A stretch of DNA of 64,000 bases from UBA7672 sp036733305 (lineage in GTDB: Bacteria > Pseudomonadota > Alphaproteobacteria > Caulobacterales > Hyphomonadaceae), in the NCBI GenBank assembly GCA_036733305.1, contig DAINAT010000004.1, positions 3,493 to 67,492 on the forward strand, read 5' to 3'. Positions within the stretch are counted from its first letter, which is position 1. Every line of letters begins with the position of its first letter. The notes below the pieces were generated by a model, which made no database searches, had not been told where the DNA came from, and saw only the letters and a list, made by a program, of their open reading frames with translations. Positions 33,593-41,533 of the stretch are shown here, piece by piece. The translations under genes and the position numbers were made by a program.

Positions 33593-34504
33593 TTAGGCTA
33601 CGTCGTGTTTCTTCTCGTGGGCCGAGTGGATCTTCTTGTTGACCAGGCGCTCGAGTTCGTTGGCGACCGAGTTGCGGTGCAGGAAGGCTTCTTCTGGCAT
33701 GTCGAGAATGATGGCGATGGTCTGGAAGTGATACTTCACGACCTCGACATCGTAGGTGTCGGTCATGCCGACGCCTTCGATATAGCGCAGCGATGTGTTC
33801 CAGACTTTCACGATGACGTCGTCGCCGAGGCGGGCGACCTCGTCGGCGTTCTGCTGGAGCATGCGGTACATGCTGCGGATACCGACCTGACGATCGACGC
33901 CCGTGCGGTCGGCATAGGCGGTGAGGCCGTCGATGATCTGGCGCAGTTTGAAGGCGTTTTCCTTGGCCATCTCGGTGGCGGCCTTGGTCGGCGGCTCGTC
34001 GGTGAGGCGGCGCCACGGGCCGGCATAGTTGGCATCGTCCTTCCGGCGGCGGCAGGGGCCGACATAGTTGCGGCTGTCGATGAATTTGCGCGGGCGCAGA
34101 ACGACTTCCTCGATGCGCGAGAGCACGCCCTGGGCGGAGACCGGCTTCAGGAGGAATTCGTTGATGCCTGACTGGCGCGCCGACATGAGCTGGTCATGGT
34201 CGATCACGCCGGCAAGCAGGATGATGGGTGTTTCGCGCGGGATGCCGGTCGTGTTCCGGCGGATCTCGCGCGTGAATTCGAGGCCGGACATGCGGCCCGC
34301 GTCCCAGTCCACGATGATAAGGTCGGGCTTGAACATGCGGCCGACGGTGAACGCTTCGACGGCGCTGGCGGCGGCCGAGATGTGCGTGACCATGAGGCGA
34401 CGGAGCGAGTCCGCCACGACACCGCGCATGAACGCGTTCGGATCGACGATCAGGACCTTCATCTTCTTGAGGTCCGATTGATTGAGAACGCGGTCGTCAG
34501 TCAT
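33593..34504 (-). CDS. Response regulator-like protein (receiver domain plus C-terminal domain)
   Basis: The 303-residue protein begins with a receiver domain: VLIVDPNAFMRG (Asp21 only, as the usual second acid is Pro), the phosphoacceptor Asp66 in DLIIVDWDAGRMSG, and NEFLLKPVS with the conserved Lys. A linker with YVGPCRRRKDDANYAGPWRR follows, a motif also seen in the next protein, then a helical C-terminal domain without a DNA-binding motif. It therefore probably acts by protein interaction. Its start codon overlaps the stop of the upstream paralogue (TAATG), so both are co-translated. Confidence 0.88.
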   Translation of the reverse strand: MTDDRVLNQSDLKKMKVLIVDPNAFMRGVVADSLRRLMVTHISAAASAVEAFTVGRMFKPDLIIVDWDAGRMSGLEFTREIRRNTTGIPRETPIILLAGVIDHDQLMSARQSGINEFLLKPVSAQGVLSRIEEVVLRPRKFIDSRNYVGPCRRRKDDANYAGPWRRLTDEPPTKAATEMAKENAFKLRQIIDGLTAYADRTGVDRQVGIRSMYRMLQQNADEVARLGDDVIVKVWNTSLRYIEGVGMTDTYDVEVVKYHFQTIAIILDMPEEAFLHRNSVANELERLVNKKIHSAHEKKHDVA

Positions 34505-35397
34505 TACGCGGCCAGTTTCTTCTGAATGGCTTTGCCAAGAGCCATCGCGACGCTGTCGCGGGCTTCGGCGTAGTTCTGCGGCAGGGCTGCGAGCTGTTCG
34601 AGCGCGGTGAGGGCGGTGGTGATCACCTGCTCCTCGATCTGGCCCAGCGGAGTGGCGACGCCGACATAGGATTCGAACGAGGCGAGGCAGGCGTGGAGCG
34701 CGTGGTCTTTTGCTTCGACAGCGATTTCCTTGGCGATCTTGAGCTGCTCGTTGGCGGTGGCGAGCGCCTCCGGGCGGCTGGCGCGCAGATGGGTGCAGGT
34801 CTGGCGCAGCTGTGCGAGGATCATGCGGATCGGTGTCTGTGAAGCGATTTCGTCCTGGTCGACGAGCGTGGGGCGTTCGGCGACGCGTTCACCCGCGCGG
34901 CGTTTGGCGCCGTAGTAATCGGCCGGGTTCTTGCGGCGGCGGCAGGGGCCGAGGAAGACGCTGCAGTCGACGAACGGGCGCGGCGTTTCAACGATCATTT
35001 CGAGGCGCTGGCGCATGGCGTTCGGCGCGATCGGCTTGGCGAGGAATTCGTCGACGCCTGCGTCCCGGCCCTGGATGACCATCTGGCGCGTGAGGCCCGC
35101 GGTGATCAGCACGACGGGGAGGCGGCGCAGGCGATCGTCTTCGTGCCGACGCAGTTTGCGGACGAAGGAGAGGCCGTCGATCGCGTCGCCTTCTTCCCAC
35201 GAGAGCAGGATGACATCGATCGGGCGCTCGAGCAGGAAGTTGCCTGCCATTTCTTCGCTACGGGCGGAGGTGATGTTGGTGACGTTCAAGCTGCGCAGGA
35301 TTTCGCTGATCAGGCCGCGGCTGAAATTGTTGGCGTCGATGACCAGGACCTGCAGAGTCCGCGGTTTTAACGGGCGAGGCTTCCGCGGATCGTACAT
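34504..35397 (-). CDS. Response regulator-like protein with atypical receiver domain
   Basis: The 297-residue protein is a paralogue of the downstream gene with the same layout. In its receiver domain VLVIDANNFSRGL keeps Asp21, but the phosphoacceptor position is Ser66 (DVILLSWEEGDAIDG), so it cannot be phosphorylated at the usual Asp. The Lys in DEFLAKPIA is kept. A linker with FLGPCRRRKNPADYYGAKRR is followed by a helical C-terminal domain. The ATG at 35397 is chosen for AGGTGGA 8 bases upstream. It probably pairs with or regulates the downstream protein. Confidence 0.85.
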   Translation of the reverse strand: MYDPRKPRPLKPRTLQVLVIDANNFSRGLISEILRSLNVTNITSARSEEMAGNFLLERPIDVILLSWEEGDAIDGLSFVRKLRRHEDDRLRRLPVVLITAGLTRQMVIQGRDAGVDEFLAKPIAPNAMRQRLEMIVETPRPFVDCSVFLGPCRRRKNPADYYGAKRRAGERVAERPTLVDQDEIASQTPIRMILAQLRQTCTHLRASRPEALATANEQLKIAKEIAVEAKDHALHACLASFESYVGVATPLGQIEEQVITTALTALEQLAALPQNYAEARDSVAMALGKAIQKKLAA

Positions 35398-35605
35398 GTT
35401 GAACTGTCCACCTGTTCTGAGTTCCCGATCACCATAAACCATCAAGGTAATTATCCGGTTGAGGCGGATGCTGCGGGTTCGGGCGTTTGCGTTAACGGAT
35501 GGGTGACGATCTCCGGGCCTTCCAAGTTTCCCTGATGGGCCAATCGGTTGGCATTTAGTGTGTAAGTTGCTAGGGTCTGGGCTTGGCAGACCGGAGACAG
35601 GCCCT

Positions 35606-36112
35606 TTGAGCGATGAGGAAAAGCTCGACCAGCGCATCCAGCTCGTGGCCTCACAGAGCTTCGGGAAGGATGTCGATGACTGGCGGCGTACCCAGCAGGA
35701 CCTGCCTAGCCGGTCCGAGGCGATCAGGCGGCTGGTTTATCTTGGGCTGCAGCATGAGCAGGAGCACCCGATGCGTATGATCACGGCGATCATCCGGCCG
35801 CACAAGTATGAGGCGGTGCGCGAGGCCCTGATGCGGCTGGGCGTGTCCGGGGTGACGGCGACGCAGGTGCAGGGCTTTGGCCGGCAGCGCGGGCAGACCG
35901 AGTTTTATCGCGGGAATGAGTACCAGGCGACGGAAGTGCCGAAGCTGAAGGTGGAGATCGCGGTGGCTTCGGGGCAGGCCGAGGCGGTGATCGAGGCGAT
36001 CCAGAAGGCGGCTGGTTCTGGCAAGATCGGGGACGGGAAGATTTTTGTGTCCGGCCTGAGCGACGTGGTGCGCATCCGGACCGGCGAGCGGGACGAGAAG
36101 GCGCTGGATTAG
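35606..36112 (+). CDS. P-II signal protein with N-terminal ribbon-helix-helix-like extension
   Basis: The C-terminal 113 residues are a P-II protein (GlnB/GlnK type): MRMITAIIRPHKYEAVREAL, a T-loop GRQRGQTEFYRGNEYQATE with the uridylylatable Tyr, and GDGKIFVSGLSDVVRIRTGE. P-II proteins sense ATP, ADP and 2-oxoglutarate and control nitrogen assimilation. In frame ahead of it is about 55 residues with DVDDWRRTQQDLPSRSEAIRRL, the hallmark of ribbon-helix-helix DNA-binding proteins, without a stop codon. Translation could start at TTG 35606 (GGAG upstream) or at ATG 35771 (AGGAG, spacing 6). No amtB is adjacent. Confidence 0.8.
   Translation: MSDEEKLDQRIQLVASQSFGKDVDDWRRTQQDLPSRSEAIRRLVYLGLQHEQEHPMRMITAIIRPHKYEAVREALMRLGVSGVTATQVQGFGRQRGQTEFYRGNEYQATEVPKLKVEIAVASGQAEAVIEAIQKAAGSGKIGDGKIFVSGLSDVVRIRTGERDEKALD
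35757..35773 (+). promoter_or_regulatory. Internal ribosome-binding site and start of the P-II domain
   Basis: GCAGGAGCACCCGATG places an AGGAG sequence 7 bases before ATG 35771, the normal family start of P-II proteins. It could yield a second, shorter product from the fused gene. Confidence 0.6.
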
Positions 36113-36136
36113 GCTCCAGGGGTTAGGCTTTGAGGA

Positions 36137-36625
36137 TCAGCGCTGGCGTTTACGACGCTGGCGGTCCTTGGGCAGGATGCGGTCGTCGGGGCCAGGTGGG
36201 CGGTCGCGCTTCAGGAGCGCGAGGATGGCGCGCCAGAGCAGCCAGACAGGGGCGACGACCAGTGCGCCGAGGACGAGGGGCATGGCGCTGAGCTGTGCGG
36301 CCCAGCTTGCGATCTTGATGGCGCCGTCGAGGATCTGGCCGGCGCCTGCGCCGAGCGTGAAGCCGGGTGCGAACGGGTTGAACTGACCGGCCTGGAAGAT
36401 TGCGCCGACGAAGATGCAGATCAGGGCGAGGCGGACCCAGCCCTTCCAGCCGACATTGAACATGCGGCCGGAGAAGGACATGGGGCGGAGCGTTTGGGCG
36501 TCGTCGCCGTGTTCCCAGAAGCGGCCGTCTGCCTGCGTCGCGTGCGGCGTGGACGTCGGCTCGTAGGCAACCTCGGTTATGGTCGCCGGGGGTGGCGGTT
36601 GATCCGAGGGGCGCGACTGCGTCAT
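36137..36625 (-). CDS. Hypothetical membrane protein
   Basis: The 162-residue protein has a Pro/Thr-rich N-terminal tail, two predicted membrane segments (WVRLALICIFVGAIFQAG and MPLVLGALVVAPVWLLWRAI) separated by a Gly-rich loop, and a basic C-terminus ending RKRQR. No family is recognised. Its start codon overlaps the stop of the MscS gene (ATGA), so it may work with the channel. It converges with the P-II gene. Confidence 0.7.
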   Translation of the reverse strand: MTQSRPSDQPPPPATITEVAYEPTSTPHATQADGRFWEHGDDAQTLRPMSFSGRMFNVGWKGWVRLALICIFVGAIFQAGQFNPFAPGFTLGAGAGQILDGAIKIASWAAQLSAMPLVLGALVVAPVWLLWRAILALLKRDRPPGPDDRILPKDRQRRKRQR

Positions 36626-37779
36626 CCGGCGGCTTTCGGTTTGGCCTCGCGCGGTGCGGCGGGCTTGGGGTCTTCGACGTGCGGGTCGCCCTTGGTGACG
36701 GTAACCTGATGCGGATAGGGGATCGTTATGCCGGCTTTGTCAAAGCCCTGCTTGATGTTCTTCAGCGTATCGCAGCGCAGATTCCACCAGTCGGCGTTGG
36801 AGACCCAGGCGCGGGCGCGGAGATCGACGGACGAGGCCGCAAGATCGACGACCTTGACCCAGATGGGCGGTTCATCGCGGACGCGGTTGTCATCGTTGAG
36901 AATGCTGCTGATGATCTCGATCGCCTTGTCGATGTCGTCGTCATAGTCGATCGAAACGAGCAGATCGAGACGACGCAGGCTGCGCGCGGACGAGTTGACG
37001 ATCGTGTTGCCCCACGCCTTGTCGTTGGTGATGACGATCTCGCGGTTGTCGACCGTGTTGAGCACGGTGGTGAAAGGCGTGATGTCGGCGACGGTGCCGT
37101 CTTCGCCTGCGATCTTGACGTTGTCGCCGATCTTGTAGGGCCGGAAGACAGCGATCACGACACCGGCGGCGACAGCCTTCAGCGTGTCCTGCAGGGCGAG
37201 GGCTACGGCGAGGCCGGCGGCGCCGACGATGGCGAGCAGCGAGGCGGTGTCGAAGCCGAACTGCTGAAGGGCCGCGATGAGGCCGACTGCGAACGCGCCG
37301 AAGCGGACGAGGGCGGCGAGGAAGTTGAACAGCGTTTCGCCGCCGGACGAGGCTTTGCGGCCGAGCTTGTGACCGAACTTGCGGACGCGTGAGCCAAGCC
37401 ACGAGCCGAGGAACCAGACGCCAACGAGAATGGCGAGCCCCTTGAGCGCCGAGATGGCGAGTTCGCGGGCTGTATCGAGGCTGTAGTTGAAGAGCAGGTT
37501 GGCTGCGATGGCGAGCGCGACCAGAAGGAAGCACGCACGGATCAGCGCGCCCAGAATATCGATCATGACGTGATCGGCAGTCTTGGGTTGTGCATCGCCT
37601 TCGACGTGCTTGCCCAGACCCGCCAGCTTGTGCGCCACAAAGCGCAGAATGCGGGAGACGATCGAGCCGAGCACGTAGCCCACGAGAATGGCTATTCCCG
37701 ACCACATCCATTTCTGGGTGGTTCCCTCGAAGTGGAATGCCCACCCGCGGAATGTTTCGAACTGGGTCTGGAAATCCAT
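36622..37779 (-). CDS. MscS family mechanosensitive ion channel
   Basis: The 385-residue protein has four or five N-terminal hydrophobic segments, then the pore-lining helix and beta domain of MscS (VGAAGLAVALALQDTLKAV, AGVVIAVFRPYKIGDNVKIAG, GTVADITPFTTVLNTVDNRE, NDKAWGNTIVNSS). It opens under membrane tension to release solutes on hypo-osmotic shock. The ATG at 37779 starts MDFQTQFETFRGW; a longer reading adds an unlikely Cys-containing tail. It is followed by a membrane protein gene with a 4-base overlap. Confidence 0.93.
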   Translation of the reverse strand: MDFQTQFETFRGWAFHFEGTTQKWMWSGIAILVGYVLGSIVSRILRFVAHKLAGLGKHVEGDAQPKTADHVMIDILGALIRACFLLVALAIAANLLFNYSLDTARELAISALKGLAILVGVWFLGSWLGSRVRKFGHKLGRKASSGGETLFNFLAALVRFGAFAVGLIAALQQFGFDTASLLAIVGAAGLAVALALQDTLKAVAAGVVIAVFRPYKIGDNVKIAGEDGTVADITPFTTVLNTVDNREIVITNDKAWGNTIVNSSARSLRRLDLLVSIDYDDDIDKAIEIISSILNDDNRVRDEPPIWVKVVDLAASSVDLRARAWVSNADWWNLRCDTLKNIKQGFDKAGITIPYPHQVTVTKGDPHVEDPKPAAPREAKPKAAG

Positions 37780-37891
37780 GCCTGAGTCGCGCTTTGTTTC
37801 GGATAAGCCGAAAATGGTGCAACCAGGCTGCTCGGGCAACCCAAAGCGTAGTCAGATCAAGGTAATGCCGCCGAAGCGGTGATTGGCGGAA

Positions 37892-38092
37892 TTATTCCGC
37901 GGTAACCGCCGCCGATGAAGCGATCTCGGTAGCGACTGCACCCTCTAGTTGCAGGTCAATTCCGAGAGATTTGGCGATCTGGGCGATGCCTTGCGTCGTG
38001 CTGGCTTCGATCTCGGGTGATTGAGCGAGAATCGGCGCCGCCAGGAAGGCGATGCATGCAAGCGCAGTGATTACGGCCCAAGTCATACGCAT
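37892..38092 (-). CDS. Small exported hypothetical protein, 66 aa
   Basis: From ATG 38092 the protein begins MRMTWAVITALACIAFLAAP and has a signal-peptide-like AILAQ cleavage site. The mature part of about 45 residues is acidic and Ala/Ser/Thr-rich (GIAQIAKSLGIDLQLEGAV). No family is recognised. The ribosome-binding site is weak and a longer form from 38164 is possible. Confidence 0.5.
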   Translation of the reverse strand: MRMTWAVITALACIAFLAAPILAQSPEIEASTTQGIAQIAKSLGIDLQLEGAVATEIASSAAVTAE

Positions 38093-38191
38093 TACTAGAA
38101 CCCCTAGGGCGTCGCGACGGGTAGGGACCATGGTGCGCACCTCGGCGTCAATTGAAGTATTCATGCCACGGTCAGCAATCGTAGGTAGTGA

Positions 38192-39829
38192 TCAGATAGC
38201 GAGCAGGGCCTCCAGCGTCTCCATTCGATCCGCGTCGCGGCTGGGTTTGTCCCAGCGAATGCGATGAATCCTAGGAAAACGCATCGCTACTCCCGATTTG
38301 TGACGGGAAGATTTCTGCAAGCCCTCGAAGGCGACCTCCAGCACCAATCCTTCTTTTTTATTTGCAGTCACCGAGCGGACTGGTCCGTAACGTTCATAGG
38401 TGTGGTCGCGGACGTACTTGTCGAGCATGACAAGTTCTTCATCTGTGAAGCCGAAATAGGCTTTTCCGACCGGAGCGAGTTCATCGCCTTCGGGCGTGGC
38501 GCGCCAGACGCCGAAGGTGAAGTCGGAGTAGAATGACGAGCGTTTGCCGTGGCCACGCTGGGCGTACATGAGCACGGCGTCGATCAGCATCGGATCACGC
38601 TTCCACTTGTACCAGAGACCCGCGGGGCGGCCGGCGAGATAGGGCGCATCCCAGCGTTTGAGCATCAGGCCTTCGATCTCGCGCGTTGGCGGATTGCGGC
38701 GTGTGTCTTCCAGCTGAATCGCATCGTCGAAGGGCACGAGCGGAGACAAGTCGATGCTCTCATTGTGCAGAGAGACGACGAAGCGCTCGAGACACTTGCG
38801 ACGATCAACGAAGGGAAGCGGGCGAAGGTCTTCGCCGTTTTCGTTGAGCAGATCATACGCGCGCAGCATGGCGGGACGATCAGCCATCTGCTTGGGCGAG
38901 ACGGTCTTGCGATTCATCCGTTGTTGCAGCTCGTTGAACGAGGCGACGCCGCCTTCGGGCGAGCGGATGAGTAGTTCGCCATCGAGCGTGGCGTTGAAGT
39001 CGACAGTTTCGAGGAGATCGGGGAAGGCTTTCGAGATGTCGTCGCCATTACGGGTGTAGAGGCGGCGGACGCCCTGATCCGCGGCGAGCTGGACGCGGAC
39101 GCCATCCCACTTCCATTCGGCGGCGAAGTCTTTTGGCGAGATGAGGGATGGGTCGAGGTCGGCGGCTTCCATGCGCTCGGCTTTCGAGAGCAGCGGGTGG
39201 GCGAGCATGGGCGGGCGGAAGGGCGCGAGGGCGCCAGAGACTGGCTTGGGGCCTTTGCCCTCGAGCCAGGCGAAGAGATCGAGGTAGGGCGGCTTCATGC
39301 CGTGCCAGAGTTCTTCGATCTCGGCGACGTCGACCTTGCCCCCCTCTGCTGGGCCGAAATCCGCCACGGCTTGCCGGGCGAGGCGCGCGGAGACGCCGAC
39401 GCGGAGGCCGCCGGTGATGAGCTTGAGCAGGCCCCAGCGGCCGGTGGAGTCGAGCGCGTCGAGCCAGCCTTCGACCAACTTGAGGCCCTGCGCCTTTGTG
39501 GACTCGAGAAGCGTTTCGACGATCTCGTTGAGATCGGGCGCGCGGTTGGCGCCGGGACGTTGCGGCCAGATGAGGGAGATCGTTTCTGCGAGGTCTCCGA
39601 CATAGTCATAGGACAGATTGAACAGGACGGGATCGACGCGGCTGGCGACAAGCTCGCGGATGGCGGCGGGTTTGACCGACGGAATGTCGAGATCGCCAGT
39701 GATGGCGGCGAGCGCCCAGCCACGCGACGGATCGGTGGTGTGGCGCAGGTAATCGCAGATCAGCTGGAGCTTCGCGTTGCGGGACGGCGTTAGCACCAGC
39801 CGTTCAAGGAGCGAGGCGAAGGCTTGCAT
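38192..39829 (-). CDS. ATP-dependent DNA ligase (cisplatin damage response type)
   Basis: The 545-residue protein is the ligase of the ligase-associated DNA damage response set. The nucleotidyltransferase motif is EWKWDGVRVQ with the adenylated Lys240; LYTRNGDDISKAFP, LDGELLI and GLMLKRWDAPYLAG are also present. An N-terminal all-helical domain of about 200 residues precedes it. In alphaproteobacteria this ligase accompanies an MBL exonuclease, an Lhr helicase and PdeM. Those are at 41534, 53510 and 56187 here. It joins DNA ends, probably in damage repair. Confidence 0.93.
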   Translation of the reverse strand: MQAFASLLERLVLTPSRNAKLQLICDYLRHTTDPSRGWALAAITGDLDIPSVKPAAIRELVASRVDPVLFNLSYDYVGDLAETISLIWPQRPGANRAPDLNEIVETLLESTKAQGLKLVEGWLDALDSTGRWGLLKLITGGLRVGVSARLARQAVADFGPAEGGKVDVAEIEELWHGMKPPYLDLFAWLEGKGPKPVSGALAPFRPPMLAHPLLSKAERMEAADLDPSLISPKDFAAEWKWDGVRVQLAADQGVRRLYTRNGDDISKAFPDLLETVDFNATLDGELLIRSPEGGVASFNELQQRMNRKTVSPKQMADRPAMLRAYDLLNENGEDLRPLPFVDRRKCLERFVVSLHNESIDLSPLVPFDDAIQLEDTRRNPPTREIEGLMLKRWDAPYLAGRPAGLWYKWKRDPMLIDAVLMYAQRGHGKRSSFYSDFTFGVWRATPEGDELAPVGKAYFGFTDEELVMLDKYVRDHTYERYGPVRSVTANKKEGLVLEVAFEGLQKSSRHKSGVAMRFPRIHRIRWDKPSRDADRMETLEALLAI

Positions 39830-39891
39830 GGGGTGGGATATAGGGTGGGTGCGGTGCTAGTCGATGTATTGGCGGGTCTTGCCGTTGCGGT

Positions 39892-40038
39892 TTATCCGGG
39901 TGGGACCAGTTCGTTGGGCGCGGTCGCACGCCGGAAGTAGCAACAGAGGCTAATGCTTGTGCCGCTGGTGGGGCGGTAGGTGACGTCGCCGGGATTGGCG
40001 GGTTTGTGGCGGTGGCCAGTGGGTGGTGTTCGATCCAT
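39892..40038 (-). CDS. Candidate small protein, 48 aa
   Basis: A minus-strand ORF starts MDRTPPTGHRHKPANPGDVT and continues with a two-Cys segment (SISLCCYFRRA) to VPPG. The amino-acid composition is protein-like and a GGGAGAGAGAAC sequence lies about 10 bases upstream, though it may belong to a different start (ATG 40048). Whether it is translated is not certain. It is too short for usual annotation thresholds. Confidence 0.35.
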   Translation of the reverse strand: MDRTPPTGHRHKPANPGDVTYRPTSGTSISLCCYFRRATAPNELVPPG

Positions 40039-40199
40039 TGGTGCTCATGTTCTCTCTCCCGTGTTTCCCTGTCTGCGCCGGGAATTCATTGCGGAGACTG
40101 GAGCGTGAGGCATTGTGTGGTCCAGTTAAAGTGAATGAAGGTCTGGTTGGAGGGCCCTGGGGTAGAGGTCATCCTTGGGCGCCCGGGCGAGGAGACGAG

Positions 40200-40625
40200 A
40201 TGACCACGCCAGAGGTCCTGCCTGAAGGGTTCGCTCCCCATTTCCGAAAGTCACCGCTGACTGATCCCTGGGAGCCGATCTATTCGCAGCGGTTGGACGA
40301 TCGTGTCGTGATCGGACTTTACGTGCGGCAGCCGCATACCAATTCGCGAGGGATGGTGCACGGCGGGCTGGTGGCGGCGCTGGCGGACAATGCGATGGGA
40401 TTGTCGTGCGGCCAGGTGTTGCTGGCTGAGGGGCGCAAGCCGGAGGGCGGGCTGGTGACGGTGTCGATGGCGATCGACTTTATCGGCGCGGCGAAGCTGG
40501 GCCAGTGGGTGGCGTTCGATACGCAGTATGTGAAGGCGGGCAAGACGCTTTGCTTTGCGCAGGCGTTCATCACGGCGGATGGTCAGGTGATCGGGCGCGC
40601 GGATGCGCGGTTCAAGTTGACGTAG
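40200..40625 (+). CDS. PaaI-type hotdog thioesterase
   Basis: The 141-residue protein has the PaaI/4HBT family signature NSRGMVHGGLVAALADNAMG followed by VSMAIDFIGAAKLGQWVAFD and YVKAGKTLCFAQAFITADGQ. Such proteins hydrolyse acyl-CoA or aryl-CoA thioesters. The start at 40200 has GGAGG 8 bases upstream; the longer reading before it lacks family similarity. The substrate is unknown. Confidence 0.9.
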   Translation: MTTPEVLPEGFAPHFRKSPLTDPWEPIYSQRLDDRVVIGLYVRQPHTNSRGMVHGGLVAALADNAMGLSCGQVLLAEGRKPEGGLVTVSMAIDFIGAAKLGQWVAFDTQYVKAGKTLCFAQAFITADGQVIGRADARFKLT

Positions 40626-40634
40626 TGGGGAGCG

Positions 40635-40752
40635 TACGCCCTCGTCCTTCGAGACGGCCTTCGGCCTCCTCAGGATGAGGGCTACTCAGCTGACCGCATT
40701 TTAGTCCTCATCCTGAGGAGCCGCGGAGCGGCGTCTCGAAGGACGAGGCGTG
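40635..40752. repeat. Dispersed inverted repeat, family B, near-complete
   Basis: CGCCCTCGTCCTTCGAGACG ... CCTCCTCAGGATGAGGGC on the left mirrors GTCCTCATCCTGAGGAGC ... GCGTCTCGAAGGACGAGGCG on the right, separated by about 30 bases. Both arms are about 40 bases. It fills the intergenic gap and reaches the stop codon of the next gene. Confidence 0.85.
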
Positions 40753-40753
40753 C

Positions 40754-41464
40754 TTACTGAGCCCACGGTTTCGTTGGCTGGTTGAGGATCATGATCTTTT
40801 GCCAGATCTTGCGCGACAGGCTGGTGGTCAGATCCTCGATCTCGTTGACGGCTTCGATGATGATCGGGTCACGCATGTTCTGCATGTAGAGCGCTGCGAG
40901 CTTGCCGGTGAGCGAGAGCATTTCGGTGCAGTAGTCGAGATAGCGCATCAACTCGAACTCGTTCATTTCGTGGATGTGCGAAGAAGCCGTGGAGCTGTAG
41001 CCCTTGTGCAGCTGGGTGGGGTCTTTGGTGAGCTGGTGCATGTCGACGACGTGAGCGATCGAGCGCAGTTCATGCAGATCGCGCAGGACGGCGCGGCGGC
41101 GCCAGCGTGATTCAAGGTTGAGCAGGAACCAGCTTGCTGCGCCGGAAAGCGCGACGGTGTTCACGGCGGCGTCCACGCCCTGCAGGACGTTGGATATTTC
41201 ACCATCCACCTGCATGCTCCGAAGGCTGGTCGCGAACCAGATCAGGCCGGCGGCGCCGAATGCGATGGCGATGCCGACGCCCGTGCGCAGCCAGATGTTT
41301 GGCCGGGCGACCCAGCTCAGGTTTTTCTTGTCCTCGCGCGCGATCTCCAGAAGCTGGGTGCACAGTTTGGACAGGCCGCGATTCGGGAAGCGCTCGTCGA
41401 TGCGCTTCTGCAGCGTTTCGATCGTTGCTTCGATGCGGTCGGCGTTCAGTGAACGGTATGGCAT
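40754..41464 (-). CDS. Hypothetical membrane protein, 236 aa
   Basis: The protein has an N-terminal helical region (ATIETLQKRIDERFPNR), two membrane segments (TGVGIAIAFGAAGLIWFATS and DAAVNTVALSGAASWFLLNL), then a cytoplasmic C-terminal half with LRSIAHVVDMHQLTKDP and a helix-rich end (YMQNMRDPIIIEAVNEIEDL). The same design is found in conserved hypothetical proteins of several phyla, but I know of no established function. It lies between the thioesterase and the exonuclease genes, possibly in an operon with the latter. Confidence 0.75.
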   Translation of the reverse strand: MPYRSLNADRIEATIETLQKRIDERFPNRGLSKLCTQLLEIAREDKKNLSWVARPNIWLRTGVGIAIAFGAAGLIWFATSLRSMQVDGEISNVLQGVDAAVNTVALSGAASWFLLNLESRWRRRAVLRDLHELRSIAHVVDMHQLTKDPTQLHKGYSSTASSHIHEMNEFELMRYLDYCTEMLSLTGKLAALYMQNMRDPIIIEAVNEIEDLTTSLSRKIWQKIMILNQPTKPWAQ

Positions 41465-41533
41465 GGGCCTGAGTAATGCCGTGCGTTGCGGCTTGCGAAA
41501 AGGGGGCGCGCGCGAGAGTTGCGCGGGATTTCG

